DNA of 52,462 nucleotides from Planctomycetota bacterium (GTDB taxonomy: Bacteria > Planctomycetota > UBA8108 > UBA1146), in contig JAPKAM010000008.1 in NCBI GenBank assembly GCA_028825265.1, positions 1 through 52,462 on the forward strand, read 5' to 3'. Both the position numbers and the translations under genes were made by a program. Below are positions 16,376-24,968 of the stretch, piece after piece; positions within the stretch are counted from its first letter, which is position 1; each line of letters opens with the position of its first letter. The notes beneath the pieces were generated by a model. It ran no database searches, had not been told where the DNA came from, and saw nothing but the letters and a program-made list of their open reading frames with translations.

Positions 16376-19300
16376 CTATTGTCCTTGTTGCTCGTTTTCT
16401 CGCAAGTGGCTATTTGCCGAGGATGGTCGGGATGTCTTGCCGAGATAGGCCCAAAGATCTCGTACCTGACCCTCATCGAGGGTCTCGATCAGTCCCTTGG
16501 GCATCGGAGAGTCGGGCGATGCTTCGATGGAGATGACGGTTCCGGTCAGGACCAGCGGCTGGTATCCAAATGGATCGGTATTGAGGACCAGAGAATCCGC
16601 ATCTTTGCGCAGGATTCGGCCCACTGCCAGATCGTCCTCGGTGGTGACGATGCTCCAGTGGTACTGGTCGGAGATATCGCGGGATGGGGTCAGAATTGCC
16701 CGCACCAGGTCGAGGTCGGAGAAGCGAGCCCTGACCCCGGTCAAATCGGGTCCGGCGCCACCGCCTAGTTGTTGAAAACGATGGCAGCGGCTACAGAGGG
16801 CCTTCTCGAAGGCGAGTTGTCCGCGCTTGGCATCGCCACCCGGCAGGCGCGCTGCAGCGAGCAGCGTGCTTTCGGTCCAGCGGGTCACTGGATCGGGAAG
16901 GACCGGGGGGGCCATTTCTGGCGGCGTGAGCACTCCAGAACCGTCATCGAGTTGCCGTACCATCTGATCGGCAAAGCCACGCAAACTGTGACCTCCGCTA
17001 CGGCCGCGGATCACCTTCAAAGCCGCGGCGATGCGCAGTTGCTGCCCCTCGTCCGGCTTCATGAATCGAAGCAGCCGAAGCGCCGCCAGTCCCTCCGCCG
17101 AATCGGCTTGGGCGGCCATCCAGTCGAGGATGCGCTCGGTCAAAGCGGGGGCGGAGAGGCGCACCAGCAGATCTCCTCGGAGTCGATTTTCGGCCAGATC
17201 GGGCCCCGGGAAGTTCACGTCAAAGCGCGCCAGAAGTCGCTGACGGGTCGCTCCCCCAGGGTCTCCCTGACGGGCGATGGCGACGGTGGCGATGCGGAGT
17301 TCCTCCAGTTGCTGGCGCCGATCAGTTGCGGGTGGGAGGTCGCACAGTCGTTCCAGCAGAGGGTCTCGATCGATTTTTTCGCCGACTCGCGCCAGCGTCA
17401 ACAGGCCGATCCGTCCCGCCTTGGAGGCGGGGTCGAGAGCCCACTCTCTCCAGCGTGACGGGGGAAACTGCTCGATCGCCACTCGTGCGGCATAGCCGAT
17501 CGTCTGGTCCCGATGAGAGAGGTGACTCCAGGCGTGGGTCAACAACTCCTCGACCGGTTGTAGATGGCCGCTTTCAAACTGCTTCTTGAGTGCCCTGGCG
17601 TGGCGCCCCTGCTCCGTGGTGGGGGGCGAGATGGGATCACGGTCGCCACCCTCCGCTCGGATACGAAAGAGAGTGCTGGCGGTCCCGCGTCCACCGGTCA
17701 CCCCGTAGAGGGCGCCATCGTCACCGAACACCATGTCTGCGACATTGAATGCGGTCGCGGCGGCAAACGGTTCGACTCGACCGCGCCAGCCGGCGCCGTG
17801 CTCGCGGGGGAAGTACGCCAGGATGCGACCGTAGGCCCAGTCTGCGATGTAGATCGCATGGCGCCAGCGACCGGGAAAGTTCCCTTCGAGTCCGGAGGAG
17901 ACGCCGGTCGGAGAGGACAGGTCGGTCTCGACCGATGGCATCACGGCATCGGGGATTCCATCGGGCCATTTGCCATCGCCGCCGCGCCATCCCGCCTCGC
18001 CACCGGAGACCACCTCGACCACTCTCGGAGAACGGTACCAGGGTGTGCCGATGTCCCATTCCATGTCGGCATCGTAGGTGAAGAGCGATCCATCGTGGTG
18101 GAACGCCAGGTCGTAGGAGTTGCGAAAGCCGCCCGCGACTCGCTCCCACTCGAGGGTCTTCGGATCGATGCGAAGCACCTGTCCGGCAGGGGCGAGATGG
18201 CCGACTGCATGACCATTGGGATCCCACAGTCGTGGCAGGATCAGATCCTCTTGCCAGTGACGATAGCGATCGCGGGTCAACAATGGCTCTGGCACATCGA
18301 TGTGATTGCCGACCACGGTCCAAATATCTCCACCGGGACCTCGAACCAGCGCGTGAACCCCATGCTCGCCACCGGGGCCCATCGCGGACAGGCGCTTTTC
18401 TTGATCGAAGAAGCCGTCTCCATCGGGATCGGAGAGGATCCACAGTCCACCCCGATCCTTGCGATGACCGGCGACATGAACCCACAAATCTCCATCGACC
18501 AGCAACAGGCCCTGGGCGTCGCCGAAATTGGCGCAGTCGCTGACCGTCACCCCGGCCTCGTCGATGACCACTCGCTTCAGCACTCCTCGTTGCGGAGATG
18601 TGATGAACTTTCCTGGACCTTCGCTGGCGATACACACCCAGGAGCCATCGGCTTGGTCGACATGGTGCAGGATCTCCGCTTGAAATCCCTGAGGAAGGCT
18701 CCAGCGCGTGACCGAACCGCCAGGGGTGAGTCCGATGTCTCCCCAGGGAGCGGTCCCTGCGCCGACATCTCCCAGCACCCGCACCTTCTTCTCGGCTCCA
18801 TCCTCGAGATGATGCCACTGCGAGTCGGTGACGATGGAGACCACGCTCCCATCCACTTTGGTCCAGGCGAGAATTCCCGCCAGTGCTGCAGGACCTCCAT
18901 CATTGATGCAGCGGATCCGCAACTGGTGACGACCCGCGGTCAACTTCTCGACGATGGTACGAGCCGGCTTCGACCAGTCATCACCCTTTAGGATCGGCTC
19001 TCCATCGAGGAACGCCACGAAGTGGTTATCGCCACTCATCGTCAAGGAGGCCTCGACCGATTGCTCGACGTCAAAATTGCGAACCAGGTCGATCGGCTGC
19101 TGGTCCGGACTCTTGCCCTCGGCCCAGATCCAGCGCGGCGGCCGCTCCTCGAGTGGGCTGGCGATTCGAGCACAGTCGAGCACCGGGTCGCCGTCGAGCG
19201 GTTGCCAGCGCCTGGCCCGGATCGACTTCCACTCGATCTTCATCGGCCCACCGGCATGGATCTGCAGTCCGAACTGGCCCGCGGTCACCGCATCGGTGGC

Positions 19301-19894
19301 CGCATCGGTGAAGGCACAGACGGGAGTGCCATCGATCTCATGACGAATCGACTGGCCGTGAGCGATGATTCGCATCTGGTGCCAGTTCCCATCGGAGAGA
19401 GTTTCGATGACGGTCTCGGCATCGGGATGGAAACCGATCACATCTCGAGAGCCATCGGCAGCGAGGGTGGCCACTTCTCCACGCGGTACTGCAATCCCTC
19501 GGCCGCGGGATTCGTAGAGCATCCCCGAGTATCGTTGGGCGGCGTCGAGGTCTGCCTGGTATCCGATCGCCTCGCCATCATCGGCGCGACGGCTGCGATA
19601 CTGGATGCCGCTGTTGCCGCCCTCGAGGCGAAAGTGGGCCTCCAGTACGAAGTCATTCCAGGTCGACTCGTGCCACAGATAGTCGCTGTGCGGCACCGGA
19701 CCTGCGGCGGGGCCTTGGCCGATGATCACTCCCTCTTCGACCTGCCACAACTTCGCATCGCCACTCCAGCCCGACAAACTGTGGCCATCGAACAGGTCGG
19801 TCCAGCCTAGGTCCTGGGCTGCGACTGCGGTCGTGAACGCCATCGAGATGGACAGCAACAACCATCGAGGCAGGGTGCTGTGCAAAAATTCCAT
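16376..19894 (-). CDS. Secreted DUF1080 / PVC-type propeller / cytochrome c fusion
   Basis: 1172 residues. Start at the ATG following GGGAGG; signal peptide 'PRWLLLSISMAFTTAVAAQ'. Domain order: 3-keto-disaccharide hydrolase (DUF1080; 'DLFDGHSLSGWSG', 'GGNSGIQYRSR'), a lectin-like insert, a PVC-type beta-propeller ('VTRWSLPQGFQAEIL' onward), HEAT-like helices, and a C-terminal heme domain with 'CSRCHRF' (CxxCH) and a distal 'MPKGL' Met. Such fusions are typical of planctomycetes and are thought to oxidise or hydrolyse glycans in the periplasm, passing electrons to the heme. The exact substrate cannot be assigned. D-glycerate kinase lies just upstream on the same strand. Confidence 0.88.
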   Translation of the reverse strand: MEFLHSTLPRWLLLSISMAFTTAVAAQDLGWTDLFDGHSLSGWSGDAKLWQVEEGVIIGQGPAAGPVPHSDYLWHESTWNDFVLEAHFRLEGGNSGIQYRSRRADDGEAIGYQADLDAAQRYSGMLYESRGRGIAVPRGEVATLAADGSRDVIGFHPDAETVIETLSDGNWHQMRIIAHGQSIRHEIDGTPVCAFTDAATDAVTAGQFGLQIHAGGPMKIEWKSIRARRWQPLDGDPVLDCARIASPLEERPPRWIWAEGKSPDQQPIDLVRNFDVEQSVEASLTMSGDNHFVAFLDGEPILKGDDWSKPARTIVEKLTAGRHQLRIRCINDGGPAALAGILAWTKVDGSVVSIVTDSQWHHLEDGAEKKVRVLGDVGAGTAPWGDIGLTPGGSVTRWSLPQGFQAEILHHVDQADGSWVCIASEGPGKFITSPQRGVLKRVVIDEAGVTVSDCANFGDAQGLLLVDGDLWVHVAGHRKDRGGLWILSDPDGDGFFDQEKRLSAMGPGGEHGVHALVRGPGGDIWTVVGNHIDVPEPLLTRDRYRHWQEDLILPRLWDPNGHAVGHLAPAGQVLRIDPKTLEWERVAGGFRNSYDLAFHHDGSLFTYDADMEWDIGTPWYRSPRVVEVVSGGEAGWRGGDGKWPDGIPDAVMPSVETDLSSPTGVSSGLEGNFPGRWRHAIYIADWAYGRILAYFPREHGAGWRGRVEPFAAATAFNVADMVFGDDGALYGVTGGRGTASTLFRIRAEGGDRDPISPPTTEQGRHARALKKQFESGHLQPVEELLTHAWSHLSHRDQTIGYAARVAIEQFPPSRWREWALDPASKAGRIGLLTLARVGEKIDRDPLLERLCDLPPATDRRQQLEELRIATVAIARQGDPGGATRQRLLARFDVNFPGPDLAENRLRGDLLVRLSAPALTERILDWMAAQADSAEGLAALRLLRFMKPDEGQQLRIAAALKVIRGRSGGHSLRGFADQMVRQLDDGSGVLTPPEMAPPVLPDPVTRWTESTLLAAARLPGGDAKRGQLAFEKALCSRCHRFQQLGGGAGPDLTGVRARFSDLDLVRAILTPSRDISDQYHWSIVTTEDDLAVGRILRKDADSLVLNTDPFGYQPLVLTGTVISIEASPDSPMPKGLIETLDEGQVRDLWAYLGKTSRPSSANSHLRENEQQGQ

Positions 19895-19968
19895 GTGACC
19901 TCCCGGATCAGTGGTGCGGCTAACGATCATCACGGCGGCTCTTTTCTAGGCTGAATTTAATCAGTTCA

Positions 19969-20883
19969 TCATCGAGTTTGCAGGTCGGTCTGGATCGACA
20001 CGATCGATCGGTCTTCGGCGATGTCGGCCACGAAATCCGCCACTGCAGGGAGGGTCTCGATGGTCCAGCGAGTCAATCTTTCGTAGTGATCGAGGAATCG
20101 TTGCAGTGCCGCCGCATCCATCGAGTGGCTGGCGTCGTGGCCGCGGTCGGCTCGCAGGCGCGCCTCCTGCTGGCCACGCCACACCGCCACCGTCTCCCAG
20201 GATGGGACCTTCAGCATCGCCAACTGATCGAACTGTTGGAACAGTTGTTGGTACGGTCCTGCGAGTTGGTCGCGGATGCGATTTCTCCAGCCCATTTCGG
20301 CATCTTCGATCTGTTCCAGCCGGTTGACCGGGGTTTCCCAGTCGAACTGGGAGCAGGGCCCGAGGCCGGTACACCAGCCCTCGAAGATCACCACGTCAAA
20401 GGGACCGCTCAGGGTACTCGACATCGAGCCCGGGAGCCGATCATCGATGCCCTTGTCGAAGCGCGGAATGGTGGCCGTCTTTCCGTGCGGATCGGACAGT
20501 GCGCGGATGATTTCGATGGCGAGTTCGGTGTCGTGAGTTCCGGGGACTCCGCGAGTGATCCAGAGGGGGTGATCCTGATCGGCGAGGTGTTGTCGTTGCT
20601 GAAGTGGAAGATAGACATCATCGAGGGCCACGACGACGACCTTTAGATCGAACAGCTCCTTCGCCAGCGGCACCACCAGATCGCACAGGGTGCTCTTGCC
20701 TGCCCCCTGACAACCCTGTAGTCCGACCACCACCGGACCCGACTTGCGCTGATGCCAGCGCTGGAGCGATTCGGTGAAGGGGAGGTGCAGTTGATCGAGC
20801 AATCGAGTGGCACTCTCGGGAAGACCGAGCCGCTGCCGTTGCCGATTCCAGCGCTGTCCGATATCTGTCTCGAGAATCGACAT
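19969..20883 (-). CDS. D-glycerate 3-kinase-like P-loop kinase
   Basis: 304 residues. The ATG is preceded by GGAGG at six nt; the ORF-track extension to 21132 overlaps the divergent gene and is rejected. Walker A 'GLQGCQGAGKST', 'VVVALDDVYL' and 'VVIFEGWCTG' match the GLYK/uridine-kinase-like family that phosphorylates D-glycerate to 3-phosphoglycerate in photorespiration-like and glycerate-salvage pathways. It would feed glycolysis. A pantothenate- or uridine-kinase relative is less likely given these signatures. Confidence 0.82.
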   Translation of the reverse strand: MSILETDIGQRWNRQRQRLGLPESATRLLDQLHLPFTESLQRWHQRKSGPVVVGLQGCQGAGKSTLCDLVVPLAKELFDLKVVVVALDDVYLPLQQRQHLADQDHPLWITRGVPGTHDTELAIEIIRALSDPHGKTATIPRFDKGIDDRLPGSMSSTLSGPFDVVIFEGWCTGLGPCSQFDWETPVNRLEQIEDAEMGWRNRIRDQLAGPYQQLFQQFDQLAMLKVPSWETVAVWRGQQEARLRADRGHDASHSMDAAALQRFLDHYERLTRWTIETLPAVADFVADIAEDRSIVSIQTDLQTR

Positions 20884-21057
20884 TTGCACCCTCCAGCGAC
20901 AGAGGATACCCCAGGAATCGGACGTGTGAACGGGACAGACAGCGATGGATGACCACTTCGGGATCGCCAGCCGTTGGAGGAACCCGCATACGTCTATTGC
21001 GAGCCTAGTCAAGTCGGGGCACGATCCTGTGCGAGAGATCAAACTGAATTCATCGGT

Positions 21058-21099
21058 TCCCGAAGGAGAGTTCGCATGTCCCGAAGGAGAGTTCGCGTG
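21058..21099 (+). repeat. 21-bp duplication carrying SD and start codon twice
   Basis: TCCCGAAGGAGAGTTCGC followed by ATG, then repeated and followed by GTG, in frame. Each copy has its own GGAG at good spacing, so translation could start at 21076 or 21097, giving products seven residues apart. Confidence 0.8.
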
Positions 21100-21696
21100 G
21101 CAGCCCGGAAATTCACAACGTGGAGCCCACACTGGTTTTCAAGTTGGGTGTGTTTGCTGCTCATCACGAGCGGCTGCCTGTCTGGTTGCCTGGTTCTACC
21201 CGTGGCTGGCGGCGAGCAGGCGGGTGTATTCCAGGTCTTCGAACCGAAATCTAAGGTGGAAGACACTGGAGTCGGACTGTCGGGATACTGGTTTCGAGAT
21301 CAGCAACCTGGATTGTTCTTGCAGTTGCAATCCGCCTTCAGTGGAGCGGTCTCGGGGGTCGAATATGCGAGCCTTCCAGTGGGCTCTGACGGAGATCCCG
21401 TCACCGCGAGAGAGCGGCACGGAGTGACCATCGCAGCGGGACCGACCTGGAAATTCAATCAATATCTGTCGGTTTACGGCGGTCTCGGAGTCGGCAGCGT
21501 GTCGCGTTGGGAAGAACGATGGGATGCAGATCTCGTGTTGAGTCCGACCGGTTATTACCACACCGATGCCGGGACCACTTCAGAACTGCACTGGACCTTC
21601 GGGTCCTTGATACAAATCAGCGATGGCTGGGTCATCGATGTCGGTTATGGCACCTTCAGCGATTCGGTCCACGTCGGACTGGGCTACCGCTACTAG
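21076..21696 (+). CDS. Small outer-membrane beta-barrel-like protein
   Basis: 206 residues from the ATG within the duplicated SD element. A hydrophobic export segment 'SSWVCLLLITSGCLSGC' is followed by cysteines that could be lipidated, although the lipobox is not canonical. The rest consists of alternating Gly/aromatic strands ('GVGLSGYWF', 'YLSVYGGLGVGSV', 'VIDVGYGTF', C-terminal 'GLGYRY'), as in small OmpA/OmpW-like barrels ending in an aromatic residue. No named family recognised. It is 16 bp upstream of hemH on the same strand. Confidence 0.65.
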   Translation: MSRRRVRVAARKFTTWSPHWFSSWVCLLLITSGCLSGCLVLPVAGGEQAGVFQVFEPKSKVEDTGVGLSGYWFRDQQPGLFLQLQSAFSGAVSGVEYASLPVGSDGDPVTARERHGVTIAAGPTWKFNQYLSVYGGLGVGSVSRWEERWDADLVLSPTGYYHTDAGTTSELHWTFGSLIQISDGWVIDVGYGTFSDSVHVGLGYRY

Positions 21697-21712
21697 ATCT
21701 CGATGAGGAATC

Positions 21713-22780
21713 ATGATGTCTTCCACCCGATCGCAGGGATTGTTGCTCGTCAATCTGGGTTCTCCCGATGATCCGACCGTTCCTGCGGTGCGGAGGTATC
21801 TCGACCAGTTTCTGATGGACGAGCGCGTGATCGACATCCACCCGCTGCTGCGCAACTTGCTGGTGCGGGGCATCATCCTCAACACCCGCCCGAAGAAGAC
21901 CGCCGCAGCGTATCGCAAGGTGTGGTCTGAAGAGGGCTCCCCGCTGATCGTGACCTCGAAAAAGTTGACTGAAGAGGTCCGCGCCCTCTGGCAGGGCCCG
22001 GTGGCGCTGGGAATGCGTTACGGTAACCCTTCCATCGCCAGTGCCCTCGATGAACTCGGGCAGGCGGGTGCCGATGAGGTGATCGTCGTGCCGCTCTATC
22101 CCCACTACTCGATGAGTTCCTACGAGACGGCGGTGGCCAAGGTGCTGGAAGACTTGTCCAGGATGGCCGATCCCATCCAGGTCCACTTCCTGCAACCGTT
22201 CTACGATCACCCGATTTATCGTAAGGTGATTGCCGAGGTGACGGCGCCCTATCTGGAGGGGCAGTGGGATCACCTGCTCTTCTCCTTCCACGGTTTGCCG
22301 GTGCGTCACATCGAGAAGCGAGATGTCAGTGGTTGCTACTGTCTCAAGACCGATGACTGCTGCTTCACCGATCACCCGGCGACACCGATGTGTTACCGCG
22401 CCCAGTGCCGTCGCACCGCTCGCTATCTGGCCGAGGATCTGGGCCTGGCGGCAGACCAGTGGTCGGTGGCGTTCCAGTCGCGCCTCGGCAACGACCCGTG
22501 GCTCGAGCCCGCCACCGAGCCGACCATCGAGCGGCTCGCCAGGGAGGGCATCAAAAACCTCAAGATCATCTGCCCCGCCTTCGTCGCCGATTGTCTCGAG
22601 ACGGTTGAGGAGATCGATATGGCAGCGCGCGAGGTCTTCATGAAAGCGGGCGGAAAACAGTTCGAGACGATCCCGTGTCTCAACGCCGATCCACGCTGGG
22701 CGCAGGCGATCGTCGAGATGGCACCGGAGGCGCTGCAACGCCGAGCGGCTGCCGGTGCTGACGGAGTGATTTCCCAATAG
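21713..22780 (+). CDS. hemH: Ferrochelatase with Cys-rich insert
   Basis: 355 residues. Inserts Fe2+ into protoporphyrin IX, the last step of protoheme synthesis, at the cytoplasmic membrane. 'LLLVNLGSPDDP' at the N-terminus and the catalytic His in 'FSFHGLPVRHI' are clear. After this comes 'GCYCLKTDDCC' and 'MCYRAQC', a cysteine-rich insert also found in Bacteroidetes-type enzymes; it may hold a [2Fe-2S] cluster or structural metal. SD GAGG precedes the ATG. Heme supply fits the cytochrome c domain encoded nearby. Confidence 0.93.
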   Translation: MMSSTRSQGLLLVNLGSPDDPTVPAVRRYLDQFLMDERVIDIHPLLRNLLVRGIILNTRPKKTAAAYRKVWSEEGSPLIVTSKKLTEEVRALWQGPVALGMRYGNPSIASALDELGQAGADEVIVVPLYPHYSMSSYETAVAKVLEDLSRMADPIQVHFLQPFYDHPIYRKVIAEVTAPYLEGQWDHLLFSFHGLPVRHIEKRDVSGCYCLKTDDCCFTDHPATPMCYRAQCRRTARYLAEDLGLAADQWSVAFQSRLGNDPWLEPATEPTIERLAREGIKNLKIICPAFVADCLETVEEIDMAAREVFMKAGGKQFETIPCLNADPRWAQAIVEMAPEALQRRAAAGADGVISQ

Positions 22781-23038
22781 GGTGAGATTTTAAATCTCAA
22801 AATTCAAGTCTCAATTCGAGGCTCAATTCTGAGATCATCGGCAAAGAACCAGAGTCGCTCCAATCCGCTCCCATCGACCACTTTCATAACAGCGGGACTC
22901 CGGCATCGATCGCACCTGCATCGGCATCACTGCATCATGAATCGATGCGCGATCAAGAGCGGTGGTAGTTCTCACAACTCCGTGCGTCGGCGGTGCGATC
23001 GTTGCCATGGTCAGGCAAAGGGGCTGGCGGTTTCTGCT
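22781..23038. other. Convergent intergenic region with AT-rich palindrome
   Basis: 258 bp between hemH and the end of the antiporter operon. GAGATTT-T-AAATCTC (22784-22798) lies directly after the hemH stop, then several CTCAATT-like repeats. No GC stem with T-tract and no ORF that looks real. Confidence 0.5.
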
Positions 23039-24736
23039 TCACTGAAAAAGATGAGAAAAGAGGAAGGTGAGCAATGCGAGCAACAGCATCAGTCCCGGCA
23101 ACACCATCTTCCACTGCAGCGTCGTGGAAGATGGGATCTGATCGACCAGCGCGACGATCTTCGCAGGGATCCGGTCGAGGACTGTATGGGAAAGCGCGCC
23201 GGCCCCACGGGCGATGGGATTGTGGACGATCCAGCCGAGCAGGCGGCCGCCATTGCGGTAGACGACGTCGAAGTCGAGGTTCTCACGCCTCAGTTCCGGT
23301 GGATAGATGCCGGACTTCATTAGCACCACCACCGACAGCGAGGCAAAGAGCAACAATTGCATCTGCGTCAGCACATGAGTGGTGGTGTAGGGCACGTAGT
23401 CGACGCTGTAGGGCAGCAGGTTGTAGAGGAGATCGGGGCGACAGCCGATGAAGATGCACAGCGCCGCACCGATGGTCATCGCCAACAGCATGTTGATCGG
23501 TGGTTCCTTCGCTTCCAGTTTAGAGTCGTGGGCGAAGAAGGCGAAGTAGGGGATCTTGATGCCGGCGTGTTCGAGAACTCCGGCAGAAGCAAACAGCAGC
23601 AGGAACCACAGCCAGGTGTGCCCTTCCTGCAGTGCCGCGGCCATCACCATCGACTTGCTGACGAAACCGCTGAAGAGCGGTACCGCTGAGATGGATGCCG
23701 CACCGACGAGGCACAAGACGGTGGTGATCGGCATCTTGCGCCACAGGCCGCCGAGTTCGGTGCCACGGGTGGTGCCGGTGACGTGCAGTACCGCACCCAT
23801 CGACATAAACAGCAGTCCTTTGAAGAGCACGTCGTTGAAGGCGTGGGAGATCGCACCGTTGAGCGCCAACTCGGTACCGATCCCGATGCCGATCACCATG
23901 AAACCGATCTGGTTGATCATGCTGTAGCAGAGCACCTTGCGCAGGTCGTTCTCGATGACCGCATAGAAGATGGGGAAGAAGGTCATCACCGCACCGATGG
24001 TGATCAACTCCTCGGTGCCGGGGAAGAATCGTGCCAGTGCGTAGACTGCGGTCTTGGTGGTGAACGCCGACAGGAAAACCGCGCCGGTGGCACTGGCTGC
24101 CGGGTAGCTGTCGACGATCCATGTGTGCAACAGCGGGAAGCCGGCCTTGATGCCGAAGGCGAGGAAGATCCACAGCACACCGGGGGATGCCAGATCGAGC
24201 ACACCCAGTTCAGCGATGGTGAGGGAGCCGCCCGCTTGGTGATGGATCAGTAGTCCCGCCAGCAACGACAGCCCCGACAGCACCTGGAAGATGAGGTAGC
24301 GGCTACCGGTGGCCAGCGATCGATGGTTGTTGGCGGCCCACACGATGAACGCCGAGGTCAGTGCCAGTAGTTCCCAGCCGACAAATAGGGTCACCAGATC
24401 GCCGGCCAGCACCGTGCCGATGGCACTGCCGGCATAGAGCAGCGCCGAGCCGATCTCCAGGCGATTCTTCACATGCAGTGCGTAGATGACGCCGATCAGT
24501 GCGGCGATGTGAAACAGCAGTGCAAAGAGGAAGGAGAGCCGGTCGACCTGGGCGAGGATCAATTCGAATCCGAAGAAGGAGATGGTGAAGGAAGTTCCAT
24601 CGGGAAGACCGAGCAAGGCCAGCAGTCCGACCACGGGGGTGGCTAGGGCGATGATCTTGCGCGGCAACCCGCCCACCAGGAAACAGAGGATGGCCCCTAC
24701 GATGAAGGGTAGGACCGGATAGAGCCCCTCAATCAT
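23039..24736 (-). CDS. Antiporter-like NuoL/MrpD-family subunit, third copy
   Basis: 565 residues from the ATG at 24736 (the upstream 54 residues of the ORF track overlap the preceding gene). Many TM helices with the proton-pumping family motifs 'FVGWELLALTSAFIVW', 'FGIKAGFPLLHTWIVDSYPAASATG' and 'TKTAVYALARF'. A soluble loop 'GIYPPELRRENLDFDVVYRNGGRLLGW' precedes a final TM segment, as in long NuoL-like subunits. Last gene of the operon; it overlaps the 79-residue small protein by 8 nt. Confidence 0.88.
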   Translation of the reverse strand: MIEGLYPVLPFIVGAILCFLVGGLPRKIIALATPVVGLLALLGLPDGTSFTISFFGFELILAQVDRLSFLFALLFHIAALIGVIYALHVKNRLEIGSALLYAGSAIGTVLAGDLVTLFVGWELLALTSAFIVWAANNHRSLATGSRYLIFQVLSGLSLLAGLLIHHQAGGSLTIAELGVLDLASPGVLWIFLAFGIKAGFPLLHTWIVDSYPAASATGAVFLSAFTTKTAVYALARFFPGTEELITIGAVMTFFPIFYAVIENDLRKVLCYSMINQIGFMVIGIGIGTELALNGAISHAFNDVLFKGLLFMSMGAVLHVTGTTRGTELGGLWRKMPITTVLCLVGAASISAVPLFSGFVSKSMVMAAALQEGHTWLWFLLLFASAGVLEHAGIKIPYFAFFAHDSKLEAKEPPINMLLAMTIGAALCIFIGCRPDLLYNLLPYSVDYVPYTTTHVLTQMQLLLFASLSVVVLMKSGIYPPELRRENLDFDVVYRNGGRLLGWIVHNPIARGAGALSHTVLDRIPAKIVALVDQIPSSTTLQWKMVLPGLMLLLALLTFLFSHLFQ

Positions 24737-24968
24737 CGTAGTACCCTTCCTTGCGCGACACCGCCGCTCGCAAGCCACGAGAACACAGCACCAGCAGTAC
24801 GATCCCGAGGAATCCGTAGATGGGATAGAAGCCGGGGATGCCTTCGATCGGTTCGACCGCCGCTTCTCGATGGCGGTGATAGAAGAAATCTGCGGCAAAG
24901 ACGATGATGCAGGCGATCACCAGCCACCAGTGGATACGCGAGGGAGCGGAGTGTGCCGGGTCGTTCAC
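24729..24968 (-). CDS. Small two-TM protein of the antiporter operon
   Basis: 79 residues, hidden inside a longer false ORF. GTG start in a GTGA overlap with the previous gene's stop. Two TM segments ('WWLVIACIIVFAADFFY' and 'YGFLGIVLLVLCS') are joined by the loop 'EPIEGIPGFYPIYG'. Family not recognised, but its place between two large antiporter subunits and the overlaps on both sides imply a small accessory subunit of the complex. Confidence 0.75.
   Translation of the reverse strand: MNDPAHSAPSRIHWWLVIACIIVFAADFFYHRHREAAVEPIEGIPGFYPIYGFLGIVLLVLCSRGLRAAVSRKEGYYDD

Noticed and set aside
17564-18991. 475-aa plus-strand ORF
   Set aside because: Antisense shadow of the DUF1080/heme gene; no recognisable domain, and composition mirrors the real gene's codon bias.
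21656-22777. 373-aa minus-strand ORF
   Set aside because: Antisense to hemH, which has clear ferrochelatase motifs.
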